A DNA stretch of 64,000 nt from Alcanivorax quisquiliarum (GCF_023051175.1 NZ_JALKII010000003.1:62001-126000), one strand, 5' to 3'; positions 28,592 through 38,589 are shown, counted from the stretch's first letter. The notes: generated from the sequence alone by a model not told the origin. A program made the numbers and translations.

Positions 28592-28759
28592 GCGCCGTCG
28601 GCGTGGGCCTGACGGCCCGACCGATAGCCTGTTACCCACCAGCGCGGGCCGAGCAGGCGGAGCGCCAATGCCAGTGTCGAGGTGATGGTCAAGAAAGACA
28701 CGAGCGGTACGGCAATCCACAACCAGGATTTCCCAGCCCGAAACTCGTAAGGCGACGCC

Positions 28760-29401
28760 TCAGGATTCTCCCCAGCGGGGCATCAATGTGTGCGGAATTT
28801 GCAGATGATCCAGCACTCTGGCGACCATAAAGTCCACCAGTTCGGCCACCGTTTCCGGGCGATGATAAAACCCCGGCGCCGCCGGCATGATGGTGACGCC
28901 AAGCCGCGCCAGCTTGAGCATATTTTCAAGATGAATGGCCGAGAGCGGTGCTTCTCGAGGCACCAGCACAAGCTGGCGCCCCTCCTTGATGGCCACATCC
29001 GCCGCCCGCTCGATGAGGTTGTTGCTGGCACCCGTGGCGATGGCTGATAGTGTCCCCGTTGAACAGGGGCACACCACCATCGCTGCCGGCGCCCCGGAGC
29101 CGGATGCCACCGGTGCCGTCCACTGTTCCAGCCCGCACACCACCAGCCGGCCACTGTTGACGCCAGCATAATCGCGTAACGCCTGTTCGGTTGCCCCGCT
29201 GCCTGCCGGCAACCGCAAATCGGTTTCCGTACCGATCACCACCCGTGCCGCCTTCGACACAATCACGAACACTTCCGCATCGGCCGCCAGCAAACACTGC
29301 AACAAGCGCAGCCCGTACGCAGCACCGGATGCACCCGTGAAGGCAAGTGTGACGCGGCAGCGCGTCGGGTTCGCGTGCTCTCCCATCCCAGGCGCTCCCA
29401 T
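28760..29401 (-). CDS. ubiX: Flavin prenyltransferase UbiX
   Basis: Makes prenylated FMN, the cofactor of the decarboxylase UbiD in ubiquinone synthesis. 213 residues with the family segments [17 protein letters not shown], the FMN/phosphate-binding [20 protein letters not shown] and [19 protein letters not shown]. The ATG overlaps the stop of the upstream DUF2214 gene by one base. ubiD is not in the window. Confidence 0.95.
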   Translation of the reverse strand: MGAPGMGEHANPTRCRVTLAFTGASGAAYGLRLLQCLLAADAEVFVIVSKAARVVIGTETDLRLPAGSGATEQALRDYAGVNSGRLVVCGLEQWTAPVASGSGAPAAMVVCPCSTGTLSAIATGASNNLIERAADVAIKEGRQLVLVPREAPLSAIHLENMLKLARLGVTIMPAAPGFYHRPETVAELVDFMVARVLDHLQIPHTLMPRWGES

Positions 29402-29850
29402 CAGATTCTGACCATCAGCGCGGCCAGGAAAGGTATGAGAAACAGAATATGCAGCTCCGCCATCACCAGCCGCCGCGTGCCACGAAAATCCTCGGCGGCC
29501 GGCAGCACCGGCTGGCCCGCACGCAGTGCGCTGCGCCGCCAGCGCAAAAAACGCACCGTGGGCACAATCGACAGCAGAGCAACGATCACGAACAGCGTGA
29601 CCTTGAGATGAAACACACCGTTCTGCATAAAGAATGCCGGCCCGCGGCCGTAGGCCGTCGTGAGGCGTAGCAAGCCTGTGGCCAGCACCAGCACCGCTGC
29701 CATGCCGTAAAGCAGATCCACCCGTGCCAGCCGCTGCACCGCTTCACGGCTGACGTCGCCGCGTAACGTGAACACCTGAGCCACCAACGTGGCAGCGAGA
29801 GCCATAATGCCCAGATAGTGTAACCCGGCGATCAGGGCAGCAATAAACAT
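29401..29850 (-). CDS. DUF2214-family inner-membrane protein
   Basis: 149 residues with four membrane helices: [38 protein letters not shown], the [19 protein letters not shown] segment with a conserved His, and the C-terminal [20 protein letters not shown]2214 proteins have no established function; the buried histidines recall haem-binding membrane proteins, which is only a guess. It is translationally coupled to ubiX downstream. Confidence 0.82.
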   Translation of the reverse strand: MFIAALIAGLHYLGIMALAATLVAQVFTLRGDVSREAVQRLARVDLLYGMAAVLVLATGLLRLTTAYGRGPAFFMQNGVFHLKVTLFVIVALLSIVPTVRFLRWRRSALRAGQPVLPAAEDFRGTRRLVMAELHILFLIPFLAALMVRI

Positions 29851-30090
29851 CGGACATCCTTTTTCATGTCAATGTGGGCGCGCTTCATACAAGCATGCCG
29901 CGCTTTGGTAACGGAAAGCCGTTGTCTATGTGATACCAGCATTTCACACGCGATAAAACCGCCACCGGCAGCAGCGCTCGTCATATCGGCCTGTATCGGC
30001 TTCAACTGGCTCGCGGCTGTTTCAGCCACGCCAGCACGGCGACAATCCTCGCCAATGCTGGTGTGCGGCATTGACAATGTTCGTGCGGCT

Positions 30091-31473
30091 TCAACCACCC
30101 TCTGCACGGCGCGCGGCCAGCGCCTGCACCAGCTTGCCGTGGATACCGCCAAAGCTGCCGTTGCTCATCAGCACGATATGCGCAGCTACACCGCCACCAC
30201 CGAATCGCGCCGCCAGCGCAGTAATAATCTCTTCGATACTGTCGGCGGTGCTGGCAGGCACGCTGCTCGCCCTGACGACGTCCTGCAACGACCAGTCCAT
30301 CCCCGGCGGCTGATACCAGATCACTTCATCGGCGGCAGCGACACATGCCGGCAACCGGGCCCGATGCGCGCCCATGCGCATGGTATTGGAGCGCGGCTCG
30401 ATCACAGCAATCACCGGCGCCTCACCGACACGGCGGCGCAAACCTTCCAGCGTCAGGGCGATGGCCGTGGGGTGGTGGGCAAAATCATCAAACACCTGGA
30501 CGCCGTCGATATCCGCCACCAGTTCCATGCGCCGGCGTACGCCGGCGAAGGCGGCAAGCGCCTCGGCGCCCTGCTGAAGCGGCACACCACAATGCCGGGC
30601 CGCCAGCAAAGCACTGACGCCGTTCTGCACGTTGTGCAGCCCCGTCAACGACCAGCGCACCTCCACCGCAGGCTGCCCCCCGGGCGCCACCCGGAAGGCC
30701 GAGCCATCCTCGCTCAGTAGCGTCACTGCCACGTCCGGCCCCTGCTCACCAAACCGCTCCACCTCGGCCCAGCAGCCACGCGCCAGCGTGCGCTCCAGCG
30801 CCGGCACGCCGGCCGGCAGGATCACCCGGCCAGTGCCGGGCACGATGCGCAACAGGTGATGAAACTGGGTTTCGATGGCCGCCAGATCGGCAAAGATATC
30901 CGCGTGGTCGAACTCCAGATTATTCAGAATGACAGTACGTGGCCGGTAATGAACAAACTTTGATCGCTTGTCAAAAAATGCGGTGTCATATTCATCCGCT
31001 TCCACGACAAAGAACGGCGCCTCGCCGAGCCGCGCCGAGATGCCGAAATTACCCGGCACACCGCCGATCAGGTAGCCCGGCGCCAGCCCGGCGTGCTCCA
31101 GAATCCAGGCCACCATGCTGCTGGTGGTGGTCTTGCCATGGGTGCCGGCAACCGCCACCACCCAGCGCCCCTGTAATACTTCTTCGGCCAGCCACTGCGG
31201 CCCGGAGGTATAAGGCAGGCCGCGCTCCAGCACAAATTCCACCGCCGGGTTGCCGCGGCTCATGGCGTTGCCGATCACTACCAGATCAGGCGCCGGCGAC
31301 AGATGCGCCGGGTCATAACCTTCCATCACCTCGATGCCAGCGGCGGCCAGCTGATCGGACATCGGCGGATAAACGTTCTGATCGGAGCCGGTGACACGAT
31401 GGCCCTGCGCACGCGCAAGTTGCGCCAGGCTTCCCATAAAGGTGCCGCAAATACCAAGCACATGAATATGCAT
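30091..31473 (-). CDS. mpl: UDP-MurNAc:L-Ala-gamma-D-Glu-meso-DAP ligase (murein tripeptide recycling)
   Basis: Reattaches recycled tripeptide to UDP-N-acetylmuramate. 460 residues, the usual length. N terminus MHIHVLGICGTFMGSLAQLA with the Mpl-specific GICGTFMGS, the ATP-binding loop VAGTHGKTTTSSMVAWIL, and the DFAHHPTAI segment of Mur ligases. It follows ubiX and DUF2214 on the same strand with a 240-bp gap and is divergent from the phosphofructokinase gene. Confidence 0.95.
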   Translation of the reverse strand: MHIHVLGICGTFMGSLAQLARAQGHRVTGSDQNVYPPMSDQLAAAGIEVMEGYDPAHLSPAPDLVVIGNAMSRGNPAVEFVLERGLPYTSGPQWLAEEVLQGRWVVAVAGTHGKTTTSSMVAWILEHAGLAPGYLIGGVPGNFGISARLGEAPFFVVEADEYDTAFFDKRSKFVHYRPRTVILNNLEFDHADIFADLAAIETQFHHLLRIVPGTGRVILPAGVPALERTLARGCWAEVERFGEQGPDVAVTLLSEDGSAFRVAPGGQPAVEVRWSLTGLHNVQNGVSALLAARHCGVPLQQGAEALAAFAGVRRRMELVADIDGVQVFDDFAHHPTAIALTLEGLRRRVGEAPVIAVIEPRSNTMRMGAHRARLPACVAAADEVIWYQPPGMDWSLQDVVRASSVPASTADSIEEIITALAARFGGGGVAAHIVLMSNGSFGGIHGKLVQALAARRAEGG

Positions 31474-31667
31474 GAAAAGACCACCCCATCAGCGGATCTG
31501 CACTGGCCGCATTGTGGCAGAGCCGCCACGGGCTGTCTCGGTGCGCGCAACGGGCAACGGCCCGTTTCGGTGCTCCGGGCAGCATTCCACACGCATGAAA
31601 ATACCGTTTTCCGCTGCCGCCGACGGGGTTTTACGCTGTGGCCATGGCCTGTAGCGGCCTCGCCCAT

Positions 31668-31673
31668 TATGAT
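31668..31673 (+). promoter_or_regulatory. Possible -10 box of the phosphofructokinase gene
   Basis: TATGAT 37 bases before the ATG, in the 237-bp divergent spacer with mpl. No clear -35. Confidence 0.3.
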
Positions 31674-31710
31674 GGCCGCTCTTTATCAAGTTGCCTCAGG
31701 GAAGCCCTCA

Positions 31711-32970
31711 ATGGCCCGCAAAAATGCTTTTTATGCCCAGTCTGGCGGTGTTACCGCTGTCATCAACGCCTCCGCCGCCGGTGTCATCGAAGCCGCACGC
31801 GAAAGCAAGCTGATCGGCAAGGTCTACGCCGGCCGTAACGGCATCATAGGCGCCCTGACCGAAGACCTGATCGACACCAGCAAGGAAACCAAGGGCACCA
31901 TCGCGGCGCTCAAGCACACGCCGGGCGGTGCGTTCGGTTCCTGCCGCTACAAGCTCAAGAGCCTGGAAAGCAATCGCCGTGAATATGAGCGCCTGATCGA
32001 CGTGTTCCGTGCGCACAACATTGGTTATTTTTTCTACAACGGTGGTGGTGATTCCGCCGACACCTGCCTGAAAGTGTCGCAGCTTTCCGAAACGCTGGGA
32101 TATCCGATCCAGGCCATTCATATTCCGAAAACCGTGGATAACGACCTGCCGATAACAGACTGCTCCCCCGGTTTCGGCTCGGTTGCCAAGTACACCGCCG
32201 TCTCGATCCGCGAAGCAGCGCTGGACGTGGTGTCCATGTGCGCCACCTCCACCAAGGTGTTCGTGATGGAAGTCATGGGCCGCCACGCTGGCTGGATCGC
32301 CGCAGCCGCCGGCCTGGCGCAGGAGCAGGAAGGTGATGCGCCGCATATCATCGTGTTCCCGGAAATCGCCTTTAATCAGGAAAAATTCCTGAAAAAGGTG
32401 CAGCAGGCCGTGAAACGCTACGGCTACTGTGTGATCGCCGTCTCCGAAGGGGCACGCTACAAAGATGGCTCCTTTCTTGCCGACGCCGGGACCACCGACG
32501 CCTTCGGCCATAAGCAGCTGGGTGGGGTCGCGCCCGTGCTGGCGCAGATGATACGCAGCGAGCTGGGCCACAAATACCACTGGGCGGTGCCGGATTATCT
32601 GCAACGTTCCAGCCGTCATCTGGCCTCCGCCACCGACCTGGAGCAAGCCTACGCGGTGGGCCGAGCTGCGGTCGCGTTTGCCGAGCAAGGCAAGAACGCT
32701 GTGATGCCGGCGATCCTGCGGGGCAAAGGCAAAAAATACTCGTGGAGCATCGGCGAGGCGCCTCTGGCCGATGTGGCCAATGTGGAAAAGAAAATGCCGC
32801 GGCATTTCATCACTCGAGATGGTTTCGGCATCACCGATGCCGCCCGCGAATACCTGCTGCCGCTGATTCAAGGCGAGGCAGAAATGCCGTTCAAGAACGG
32901 CCTGCCGGTACACGCACGCCTGAAGCTGGTGCCAGTGGAGAAAAAGCTCAGAGGCTCGTTCAGCCTGTAA
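31711..32970 (+). CDS. pfp: Pyrophosphate-type 6-phosphofructokinase
   Basis: Phosphorylates fructose 6-phosphate, probably with pyrophosphate instead of ATP. The frame is open far upstream across mpl, but only the ATG at 31711 gives the family N terminus MARKNAFYAQSGGVTAVINA; 419 residues result. The donor-specificity residues are of the PPi type: the motif here is G111-G-G113-D114-S115, with Asp at the position that excludes ATP, and P139-K140-T-V-D-N-D has the lysine typical of PPi enzymes. The Gly at 113, where GGDDS is usual, is noteworthy. The fold continues with MGRHAGWIAAAAGLA. A pyrophosphatase gene lies 5 kb downstream. Confidence 0.9.
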   Translation: MARKNAFYAQSGGVTAVINASAAGVIEAARESKLIGKVYAGRNGIIGALTEDLIDTSKETKGTIAALKHTPGGAFGSCRYKLKSLESNRREYERLIDVFRAHNIGYFFYNGGGDSADTCLKVSQLSETLGYPIQAIHIPKTVDNDLPITDCSPGFGSVAKYTAVSIREAALDVVSMCATSTKVFVMEVMGRHAGWIAAAAGLAQEQEGDAPHIIVFPEIAFNQEKFLKKVQQAVKRYGYCVIAVSEGARYKDGSFLADAGTTDAFGHKQLGGVAPVLAQMIRSELGHKYHWAVPDYLQRSSRHLASATDLEQAYAVGRAAVAFAEQGKNAVMPAILRGKGKKYSWSIGEAPLADVANVEKKMPRHFITRDGFGITDAAREYLLPLIQGEAEMPFKNGLPVHARLKLVPVEKKLRGSFSL

Positions 32971-32978
32971 GCAATATC

Positions 32979-33017
32979 TGCGTCGCGGCCGGGCTTTGCC
33001 AGCCGCCCGCGACGCAG
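32979..33017. terminator. Bidirectional hairpin between pfp and the hemerythrin gene
   Basis: 11-bp stem CTGCGTCGCGG (32979-32989) and CCGCGACGCAG (33007-33017) with a GC-rich loop, between two convergent genes only 50 bases apart. Confidence 0.6.
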
Positions 33018-33020
33018 TAT

Positions 33021-33479
33021 TCACGCTTCCCGCAACACTTTCAGCATACGTGCATAGTCTCGGCGATACTGCGCCGCCAGAGTACGCTTGCGCGTCTCAC
33101 TGAGAATCTTGCCTGACATCTGGAAGAACTTTTTCTCCTCCTCCTTGAGGTGGTGATGCACAATTTTTGACAACGAACGCGCTAATGTCAGCCAGCCTCG
33201 GCTGGACGGATCTTTCTCCTGCATGGTTTCCACCAGCTCGTCCATTTCGTGGTGCTCATGCAGCGCGTGGCGCGACGGCGATAAACCGCGGTCATCCATC
33301 AATATCGGGGCATAAAGAAAACGTTCCTCGGCCGCCGCATGCGCCGCAAGCTCGATCCGCAATTCGTTAAAAAGCGCCTGCCGCTGCTCAGTGTGTGGGC
33401 GGGTGCGGAGCAACTGCCGGCACAACGAACGTTGCAGTTCATGGCTCTCGCGCAGCGCCTCGAAAATATTGTCGCTCAT
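33021..33479 (-). CDS. Hemerythrin-like domain protein
   Basis: 152 residues, all-helical, with His/Glu residues placed as in a hemerythrin four-helix bundle: ESHELQR, AHAAAEERFLY, LHEHHEMDELVETM and VHHHLKEEEKKFF. A di-iron centre binding O2 or sensing oxidative conditions is likely. Ends convergently with pfp. Its ATG overlaps the stop of the upstream small gene, so the two are coupled. Confidence 0.87.
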   Translation of the reverse strand: MSDNIFEALRESHELQRSLCRQLLRTRPHTEQRQALFNELRIELAAHAAAEERFLYAPILMDDRGLSPSRHALHEHHEMDELVETMQEKDPSSRGWLTLARSLSKIVHHHLKEEEKKFFQMSGKILSETRKRTLAAQYRRDYARMLKVLREA

Positions 33480-33748
33480 GGCGCCACTCCTTGCCGTGGC
33501 TCGTCTTGCCCCGCTACCACCACCGGCGCCGCTGCACGAGCAGTTGGCCTGGTGTCCGTGCGAGTCCGACCGAGCGTGATATTCTTGCTTGCCCGCACCT
33601 CGTGATTGGCGAAGGTCCAGATTTCGCCGGTTGCGGTAATCAGCACTGTCCAGAAGAGATCCATCTCCGGCCCGTAATCAATCAGAATATGGGCAAAGCC
33701 CTCACCCTTGGGTGTCCATAACGGTAACGGCGGATTAAGCTGCAACAT
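33476..33748 (-). CDS. Conserved small protein of unknown function
   Basis: 90 residues. The start MLQLNPPLPLWTPKGEGFAH is preceded by AAGGAGG, which decides for this ATG over one 30 bases upstream. The first 60 residues (ILIDYGPEMDLFWTVLITATGEIWTFANHEVRASKNITLGR, here described as alternating strands ending in KNITLGR) look conserved in small proteins I recall from pseudomonads; the Ala/Pro/Arg-rich tail does not. It is coupled to the hemerythrin gene by ATGA. Confidence 0.7.
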   Translation of the reverse strand: MLQLNPPLPLWTPKGEGFAHILIDYGPEMDLFWTVLITATGEIWTFANHEVRASKNITLGRTRTDTRPTARAAAPVVVAGQDEPRQGVAP

Positions 33749-33997
33749 GACGCCTCCTTGAGTCAGCTCACCAGTCATATCACCCTCGCACTTCTCACCA
33801 ATGCCTCAGCGAAGCCAGACGCAACCGGCCTCGCCCCACCAAGGCGACCATACCGGGTCTGGCTTGTACAGCAGCATCTGTATCAAGGATGTAAAAACTG
33901 AGCTGTCAGCTGAACAGGCGGCTCAAGATGGCCGCGCCATACCATGCAAGGGGATCACCGTTGCAAGAGATATTACTGCGGCAAGGGCTATTTTATT

Positions 33998-34561
33998 TCA
34001 GGCGAGCAACGTATCGAAATCGCGGATCACCCGATCTGCCAATGGACCAAATTCCGGGTGCATGCCGGTATCATAAAACCATGCGTGCATGCCCGCGGCA
34101 CGTGCGGCTTGCAGGTCATAGAGAAAATCGCCCACATAAACCAGGTTCTCGCAGGGCAACCCCCAGGCAGCGGCAATCATCAGCAGACCCTGCGGGTCGG
34201 GCTTTGGCCGACAGTCTTCCCGTGTCAGCACATGCTCCACCTCGATGCCAAGCCGCGACAAGGTCAGCTCGGTGGCAGGACGGCTATTGCGTGTGAGAAT
34301 GGCGGTGGGCACGTTGTCGGCCTGCAGGGCGCGCAACCACGCCTGTGCGCCCGGAACCCAGACCGCCGCAGTGGCGCCGGCCATTTCATGCTGATGCACA
34401 ATCTCGTGCACGCGCTGCGCCTCGCCGGGCGGCAGACTATCGGCATACTCAAGCAGCCCGATGCCCTCCGGGCAGCCGGTCTCGGCGCGCATAGCGTCAA
34501 AATCCAGGCGCGAATCCACCAACGTACCGTCAAGGTCGAAAATCACTCCTGCGTGGCGCAT
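33998..34561 (-). CDS. HAD-superfamily phosphatase (phosphoglycolate phosphatase-like)
   Basis: 187 residues from the ATG at 34561, one base after the stop of the helicase gene; a start 48 bases upstream inside the helicase gene is less likely. Motif I GVIFDLDGTLVDSRLD, motif II TAILTRNSR, and motif III/IV in CRPKPDPQGLL and VYVGDFLYDLQAARAAG. The small cap suggests subclass IA. The substrate is not evident; the close coupling to a DEAD-box helicase is unusual. Confidence 0.87.
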   Translation of the reverse strand: MRHAGVIFDLDGTLVDSRLDFDAMRAETGCPEGIGLLEYADSLPPGEAQRVHEIVHQHEMAGATAAVWVPGAQAWLRALQADNVPTAILTRNSRPATELTLSRLGIEVEHVLTREDCRPKPDPQGLLMIAAAWGLPCENLVYVGDFLYDLQAARAAGMHAWFYDTGMHPEFGPLADRVIRDFDTLLA

Positions 34562-34562
34562 G

Positions 34563-35915
34563 TCAGTCCAGTGGCCGTGCGGGTTTCTTGCGTGGTGTGG
34601 CATAGCCATCGCGCGTGTCAGGCGCGGCAGCGGCGCGCTTGGGTGCCTTCGGCTTGCTCGTGCCCTTGGCTGTTTTTACGCCGGCTCTTTTCGTTTCGTT
34701 TTTCTTCGCTTCGGCTTTCTTCAGCTTCTTCTTTTTGCTGCCGGCTGCCTTACCCGATGCCTTGAGCTTTTTCGGCCCTCGGTAATGGCCGGGGTGCGCC
34801 TCGATCAGCCGCTGCTCGAAACTCTGCCGCAGGTAGCGCTCGATACTGGCTTTCAGATTCCATTCATGAGCGGCAACGAGCGTAATGGCCAGCCCGGTGT
34901 TTCCCAGGCGCCCGGTGCGGCCGACGCGATGCAGATATTCATCGCCACTGCGCGGCACCTCGAAATTGATGACCAGATCCAGCCCGTCGATATCCAGCCC
35001 GCGTGCGGCCACATCCGTGGCCACCAGCACTTTGATTTCGCCACTGCGCAAGCGATCCAGCGCCAGCTTGCGCAACCGCTGGTCTTTTTCGCCGTGCAGC
35101 ACGAACACCTTGCGCAGATGGGTGCGCAGCACGCCGCCCAGGCGATCCGCCTGCTCGCGGGTATTGGTGAATACGATCGCCTTGTCGTATTGCTCGTTAT
35201 CCAGCAGCCAGCGCAGCAAGGCTTCCTTGTGCCCGATATCGTCGGCAGTGATGACCTGATGCTGGATGCGCTCGTGCGCATCGCGCACGCTGTTGAGCAT
35301 CAGCTCCTGGGGATCGCGCAGCACGGCTGCGGCCACCTGCGTCAGCGCCTCGCCGCCGGGCGTGGCCGAAAACAGCAGGGTCTGCCGGTTGGCATTGCAG
35401 TGCTGCGCCAGGCGCAGCACATCGTCCTTGAAACCCATGTCCAACATCCGGTCGGCTTCGTCCAGCACCAGCGCCACCAGATCATCCAGCACCAGATGGC
35501 CGGCATCCTGATGCTCCAGCAGCCGGCCGGGCGTGCCCACCAGAATATCCGGGTTGCGACGCATGCGCGCCGCCTGCACCTTGAAATCTTCGCCGCCGGT
35601 AATCAGCTCGGATTTGATGAAGGTGTAGGTCGCCAGTTGCTCGATGGTCTTCTGGGTTTGTCGCGCCAGCTCGCGGGTGGGCAGCAGAATCACAGCCCGG
35701 GTACCGGCCCGGTGATCCGGGTGCTCGATCAGGTAATGCAGCAGCGGCAGCAGGAAGGCGGCGGTCTTGCCGCTGCCGGTCTGCGCCGTGACACGCAGAT
35801 CGCGGCCGGCCATTGCCAGCGGGATAGCAGCCGCTTGCACCGGTGTCGGCGTGGCGAAGCCGAGCTCGGCAAGAACCTTGAGCAAACGCTCGTGCAGGGC
35901 AAATTCAGCAAACAC
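34563..35915 (-). CDS. DEAD-box RNA helicase with Lys-rich tail
   Basis: 450 residues from a GTG start at 35915 giving (M)FAEFALHERLLKVLAELGF; an ATG 60 bases upstream would add residues not typical of the family. All core motifs are present: Q motif FATPTPVQAAAI, AQTGSGKTAAF, PTRELA, DEADRMLDMGF, SATPGG, and VGRTGRLGN (motif VI starts HRVGRTGR). After about residue 375 comes a tail of Lys, Ala and Pro, rich in KKK runs, as in RhlE/RhlB-like helicases that bind ribosomal or messenger RNA. Cannot be assigned to one E. coli paralogue. Confidence 0.92.
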   Translation of the reverse strand: MFAEFALHERLLKVLAELGFATPTPVQAAAIPLAMAGRDLRVTAQTGSGKTAAFLLPLLHYLIEHPDHRAGTRAVILLPTRELARQTQKTIEQLATYTFIKSELITGGEDFKVQAARMRRNPDILVGTPGRLLEHQDAGHLVLDDLVALVLDEADRMLDMGFKDDVLRLAQHCNANRQTLLFSATPGGEALTQVAAAVLRDPQELMLNSVRDAHERIQHQVITADDIGHKEALLRWLLDNEQYDKAIVFTNTREQADRLGGVLRTHLRKVFVLHGEKDQRLRKLALDRLRSGEIKVLVATDVAARGLDIDGLDLVINFEVPRSGDEYLHRVGRTGRLGNTGLAITLVAAHEWNLKASIERYLRQSFEQRLIEAHPGHYRGPKKLKASGKAAGSKKKKLKKAEAKKNETKRAGVKTAKGTSKPKAPKRAAAAPDTRDGYATPRKKPARPLD

Positions 35916-35975
35916 GCCAGATCCTCGGTACGGGAAATGCGCGCAGTGTAACCGCTTATGGGTAGCGGAGCACAA

Positions 35976-37781
35976 TCAGGGCACGGCCACCGCCTGCAAC
36001 GGCCAGAACAGCGGGATCAGAATGACCGTGGCAATCCACACCAGCACATTCAAGGGTAGCCCCAGGCGCAGGAAGTCGGTGAAGCGATAATTGCCGGCGG
36101 TATAAACCAGCGTGTTGGTCTGATAACTGATGGGCGTGGCGAAACTGGCGCTGGCGGCAAACATCACGCCCACCACAAACGGGCGCGGATCAACCCCGAT
36201 CTGCTGGGCCACCCCGATCACCACAGGTGTAAACAGCACCGCCACCGCATTGTTGCTGAGCATCTCGGTGGCCAGCGATACCATCAACACCGAGATCGCA
36301 AAGATCATCCAGGGCGGCAGCCCGGCGCTACCACTCACCAGTGCCGCCGCAAGCATGTCGGCCAATCCCGATTCACGCATGGCGATGCTGACCGCGAGCA
36401 TGCCGAAAATCAGAATCAGAATCGGCCACTCGATGCTTTTATATGCCTCGTCCGGCCTCACACAGCCAGTCACCACCACCGCGACCGCGCCGATCAGCGC
36501 CAGCCCTTCGATCGACATCACGCCTGCGGCGGCCAGCACCATCACGCCGAACATGGCCAGCAAGGCGATCGGCGCCTTGTGTCGCCGCGGATGCGTCACC
36601 TCGCCTTCCGTCAGCGCGAACAGATCACCGTTATCGCAGAAACGCCGAATCTGCTCTGCCGTGCCTTCCACCAGCAACACGTCGCCAAACTGCAACTGGA
36701 AATCATCCACGATGTCCTGAATGTTGGCATCCTTGCGGTGCACCGCGATCAGGTGGATGCCATAGCGGCTGGCCAGATCCAGATCACGAATGGGCCGCTG
36801 TACATAGCGTGAACCGGCGCCCACCAGCGCTTCGACAATCACCACATCGCGGCGGCGCAGGGTTTCCAGATCGCTGTCGCCGGCGCCGATCTTGACGCCC
36901 ACCAGATCGCTGTGGTGCAGATCGCACATCTCGCTGCTGCGGCTGTGCACCACCAGCCGATCCCCCGGCGCCAAGCGTGTTTCGGGCGGTGGCTCGGCAA
37001 TCTGCTCGGCACCGCGATACAGCGTAGATACCGAGATACTCCCGTTGCTCAGGCGCGCTTCGCGCAATGAACGGCCCGCCAGCTGCGACTCCATCGGCAC
37101 CAGCAATTCAGTGAGAAAAGTGCGCTCGCCGCCACCAAAGCGCGCCGAAAGTGATTCCCGTACCGGCAGCACCTTCGGGCCGATGAGATACATCAGGCCA
37201 CATCCGAGCACGGCAATGATCAGCCCCGGCACGGTGATTTCGAACATGGAAAAGGGCGCCAGGCCCATATCACGCGCAACGCCGTCTACCAGAATATTGG
37301 TGGAGGTGCCGACCAGCGTCACCAGGCCCGCCAGCATGGTGGCGTAGGACAGTGGAATCAGCAGTTTGGAGGGCGCAACACTGTTGCGGCGTGCCAGCGC
37401 CAGCACCGCCGGGATAAGCACCATCACCACTGGGGTATTGTTGATGAACGGCGACAGCAAGACGGCAGCGAACAGCACCACCGCCAGCACACGGCGCGGC
37501 CCGCCATCGCCCGCCAGGCGGCCAAGCCAATCCCCCAGCCGATCCACACAGCCGGTCTTTTCCAGCCCGGCGCTGATCACGAACAGGCAGGCAATGGTCA
37601 CCGGCGCACTATTGCTGAACACGCTCAACACCTGCCCGCTGGACAGCAGGCCAAGCCCCAGCAACACCGCCACCGCAAGCATCACCGCCACATCCGGCTT
37701 GAACCACTCGCGCACAAACGCCACAAACAGCGCCAGCAGGATCAGCCCGACAACGAGCGGCTGCAAGGGTTCGGCTATCAC
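35976..37781 (-). CDS. SLC13-family transporter with two TrkA-C (RCK_C) domains
   Basis: 601 residues. N-terminal half with five or six membrane helices (LLALFVAFVREWF start, SPFINNTPVVMVLIPAVLAL), a cytoplasmic block of about 190 residues carrying two RCK_C domains (FLTELLVPMESQLAGRSLRE and VVIVEALVGAGSRYVQRPIR regions), and a C-terminal membrane half with TEMLSNNAVAVLFTPVV. Both SNN/INNTP-type motifs of DASS transporters are visible. Relatives move sulfate, dicarboxylates or other anions with sodium. Sulfate is tempting given the lost cysA, but that is speculation. The helicase start is 61 bases from its stop. Confidence 0.88.
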   Translation of the reverse strand: MIAEPLQPLVVGLILLALFVAFVREWFKPDVAVMLAVAVLLGLGLLSSGQVLSVFSNSAPVTIACLFVISAGLEKTGCVDRLGDWLGRLAGDGGPRRVLAVVLFAAVLLSPFINNTPVVMVLIPAVLALARRNSVAPSKLLIPLSYATMLAGLVTLVGTSTNILVDGVARDMGLAPFSMFEITVPGLIIAVLGCGLMYLIGPKVLPVRESLSARFGGGERTFLTELLVPMESQLAGRSLREARLSNGSISVSTLYRGAEQIAEPPPETRLAPGDRLVVHSRSSEMCDLHHSDLVGVKIGAGDSDLETLRRRDVVIVEALVGAGSRYVQRPIRDLDLASRYGIHLIAVHRKDANIQDIVDDFQLQFGDVLLVEGTAEQIRRFCDNGDLFALTEGEVTHPRRHKAPIALLAMFGVMVLAAAGVMSIEGLALIGAVAVVVTGCVRPDEAYKSIEWPILILIFGMLAVSIAMRESGLADMLAAALVSGSAGLPPWMIFAISVLMVSLATEMLSNNAVAVLFTPVVIGVAQQIGVDPRPFVVGVMFAASASFATPISYQTNTLVYTAGNYRFTDFLRLGLPLNVLVWIATVILIPLFWPLQAVAVP

Positions 37782-37974
37782 TTCTCAAGCTCCCGGTGCA
37801 GGGTGGCGAGGGCACCCGACGCGGGTGCGAAAGCCCGTCACGATACCCGCCGCCGCCGAGGCAACCAAAGACAATCTGGCTCCTTGCTTATAACCACAGA
37901 GCATAAGAGCGACATTTATGCCTTCAGGAGGCTCTTCACCTACCGCCATGTGGCCAGCACTCGCCCGCGGTTGC

Positions 37975-37980
37975 TATAAT
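37975..37980 (+). promoter_or_regulatory. -10 box of ppa
   Basis: Perfect TATAAT in the 236-bp divergent spacer, 38 bases before the ppa ATG. No strong -35. Confidence 0.5.
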
Positions 37981-38017
37981 CCGCCGCCTTCCGCCACAGC
38001 CAACGGACAGATACCAC

Positions 38018-38548
38018 ATGGATTTCGCCAAGGTTCCTGCCGGCCAAGAGGTCCCGCACGACATTAACGTCGTGATCGAGATTCCGGCCAACGCCAACCC
38101 GATCAAGTACGAGATCGACAAAGACAGCAACGCCATTTTCGTCGACCGCTTCATGGCCACGCCGATGTTCTACCCGGCCAACTACGGCTATGTGCCCAAC
38201 ACACTGTCCGAAGACGGCGACCCGCTGGACGTGCTGGTCGTGACCCCTTACCCGGTGATTCCCGGCAGCGTGATCCGCGCCCGGCCGGTGGGCATGCTCA
38301 ACATGAGCGACGAATCCGGCAAGGACATCAAGCTCATCGCCGTGCCCCACGACAAGCTGACCGCGCTGTATAAAGACGTGCAGGAATACACCGATCTGCC
38401 CGCTCTGCTGATGCAGCAGATCGAGCATTTCTTCGAGAATTACAAGGATCTCGAGCCCGGCAAATGGGTCAAGGTGGATGGCTGGGACAACGCCGAAGCC
38501 GCCCGCCGCGAAGTGCTCAAATCGATCGAAGCCTACCAGAACGACTGA
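38018..38548 (+). CDS. ppa: Inorganic pyrophosphatase (family I)
   Basis: Hydrolyses pyrophosphate to drive biosynthesis forward. 176 residues, the standard length. Active-site segments: [41 protein letters not shown] with the metal-binding aspartates, and the C-terminal KWVKVDGW. Monocistronic by position: divergent from the permease gene and convergent with the DUF2333 gene. Confidence 0.97.
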   Translation: MDFAKVPAGQEVPHDINVVIEIPANANPIKYEIDKDSNAIFVDRFMATPMFYPANYGYVPNTLSEDGDPLDVLVVTPYPVIPGSVIRARPVGMLNMSDESGKDIKLIAVPHDKLTALYKDVQEYTDLPALLMQQIEHFFENYKDLEPGKWVKVDGWDNAEAARREVLKSIEAYQND

Positions 38549-38589
38549 TGCAGCCAGCGGCAGCCGCCGCTACCGGCTTCGACGGATAA

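Noticed and set aside
28480-28722. Small minus-strand frame with one hydrophobic helix (LVSFLTITSTLALALRLLG) downstream of ubiX
   Set aside because: Could only start at TTG, no ribosome-binding site, and a third of it overlaps the hydrolase gene. The helix looks real enough to keep in mind, but support is too thin.
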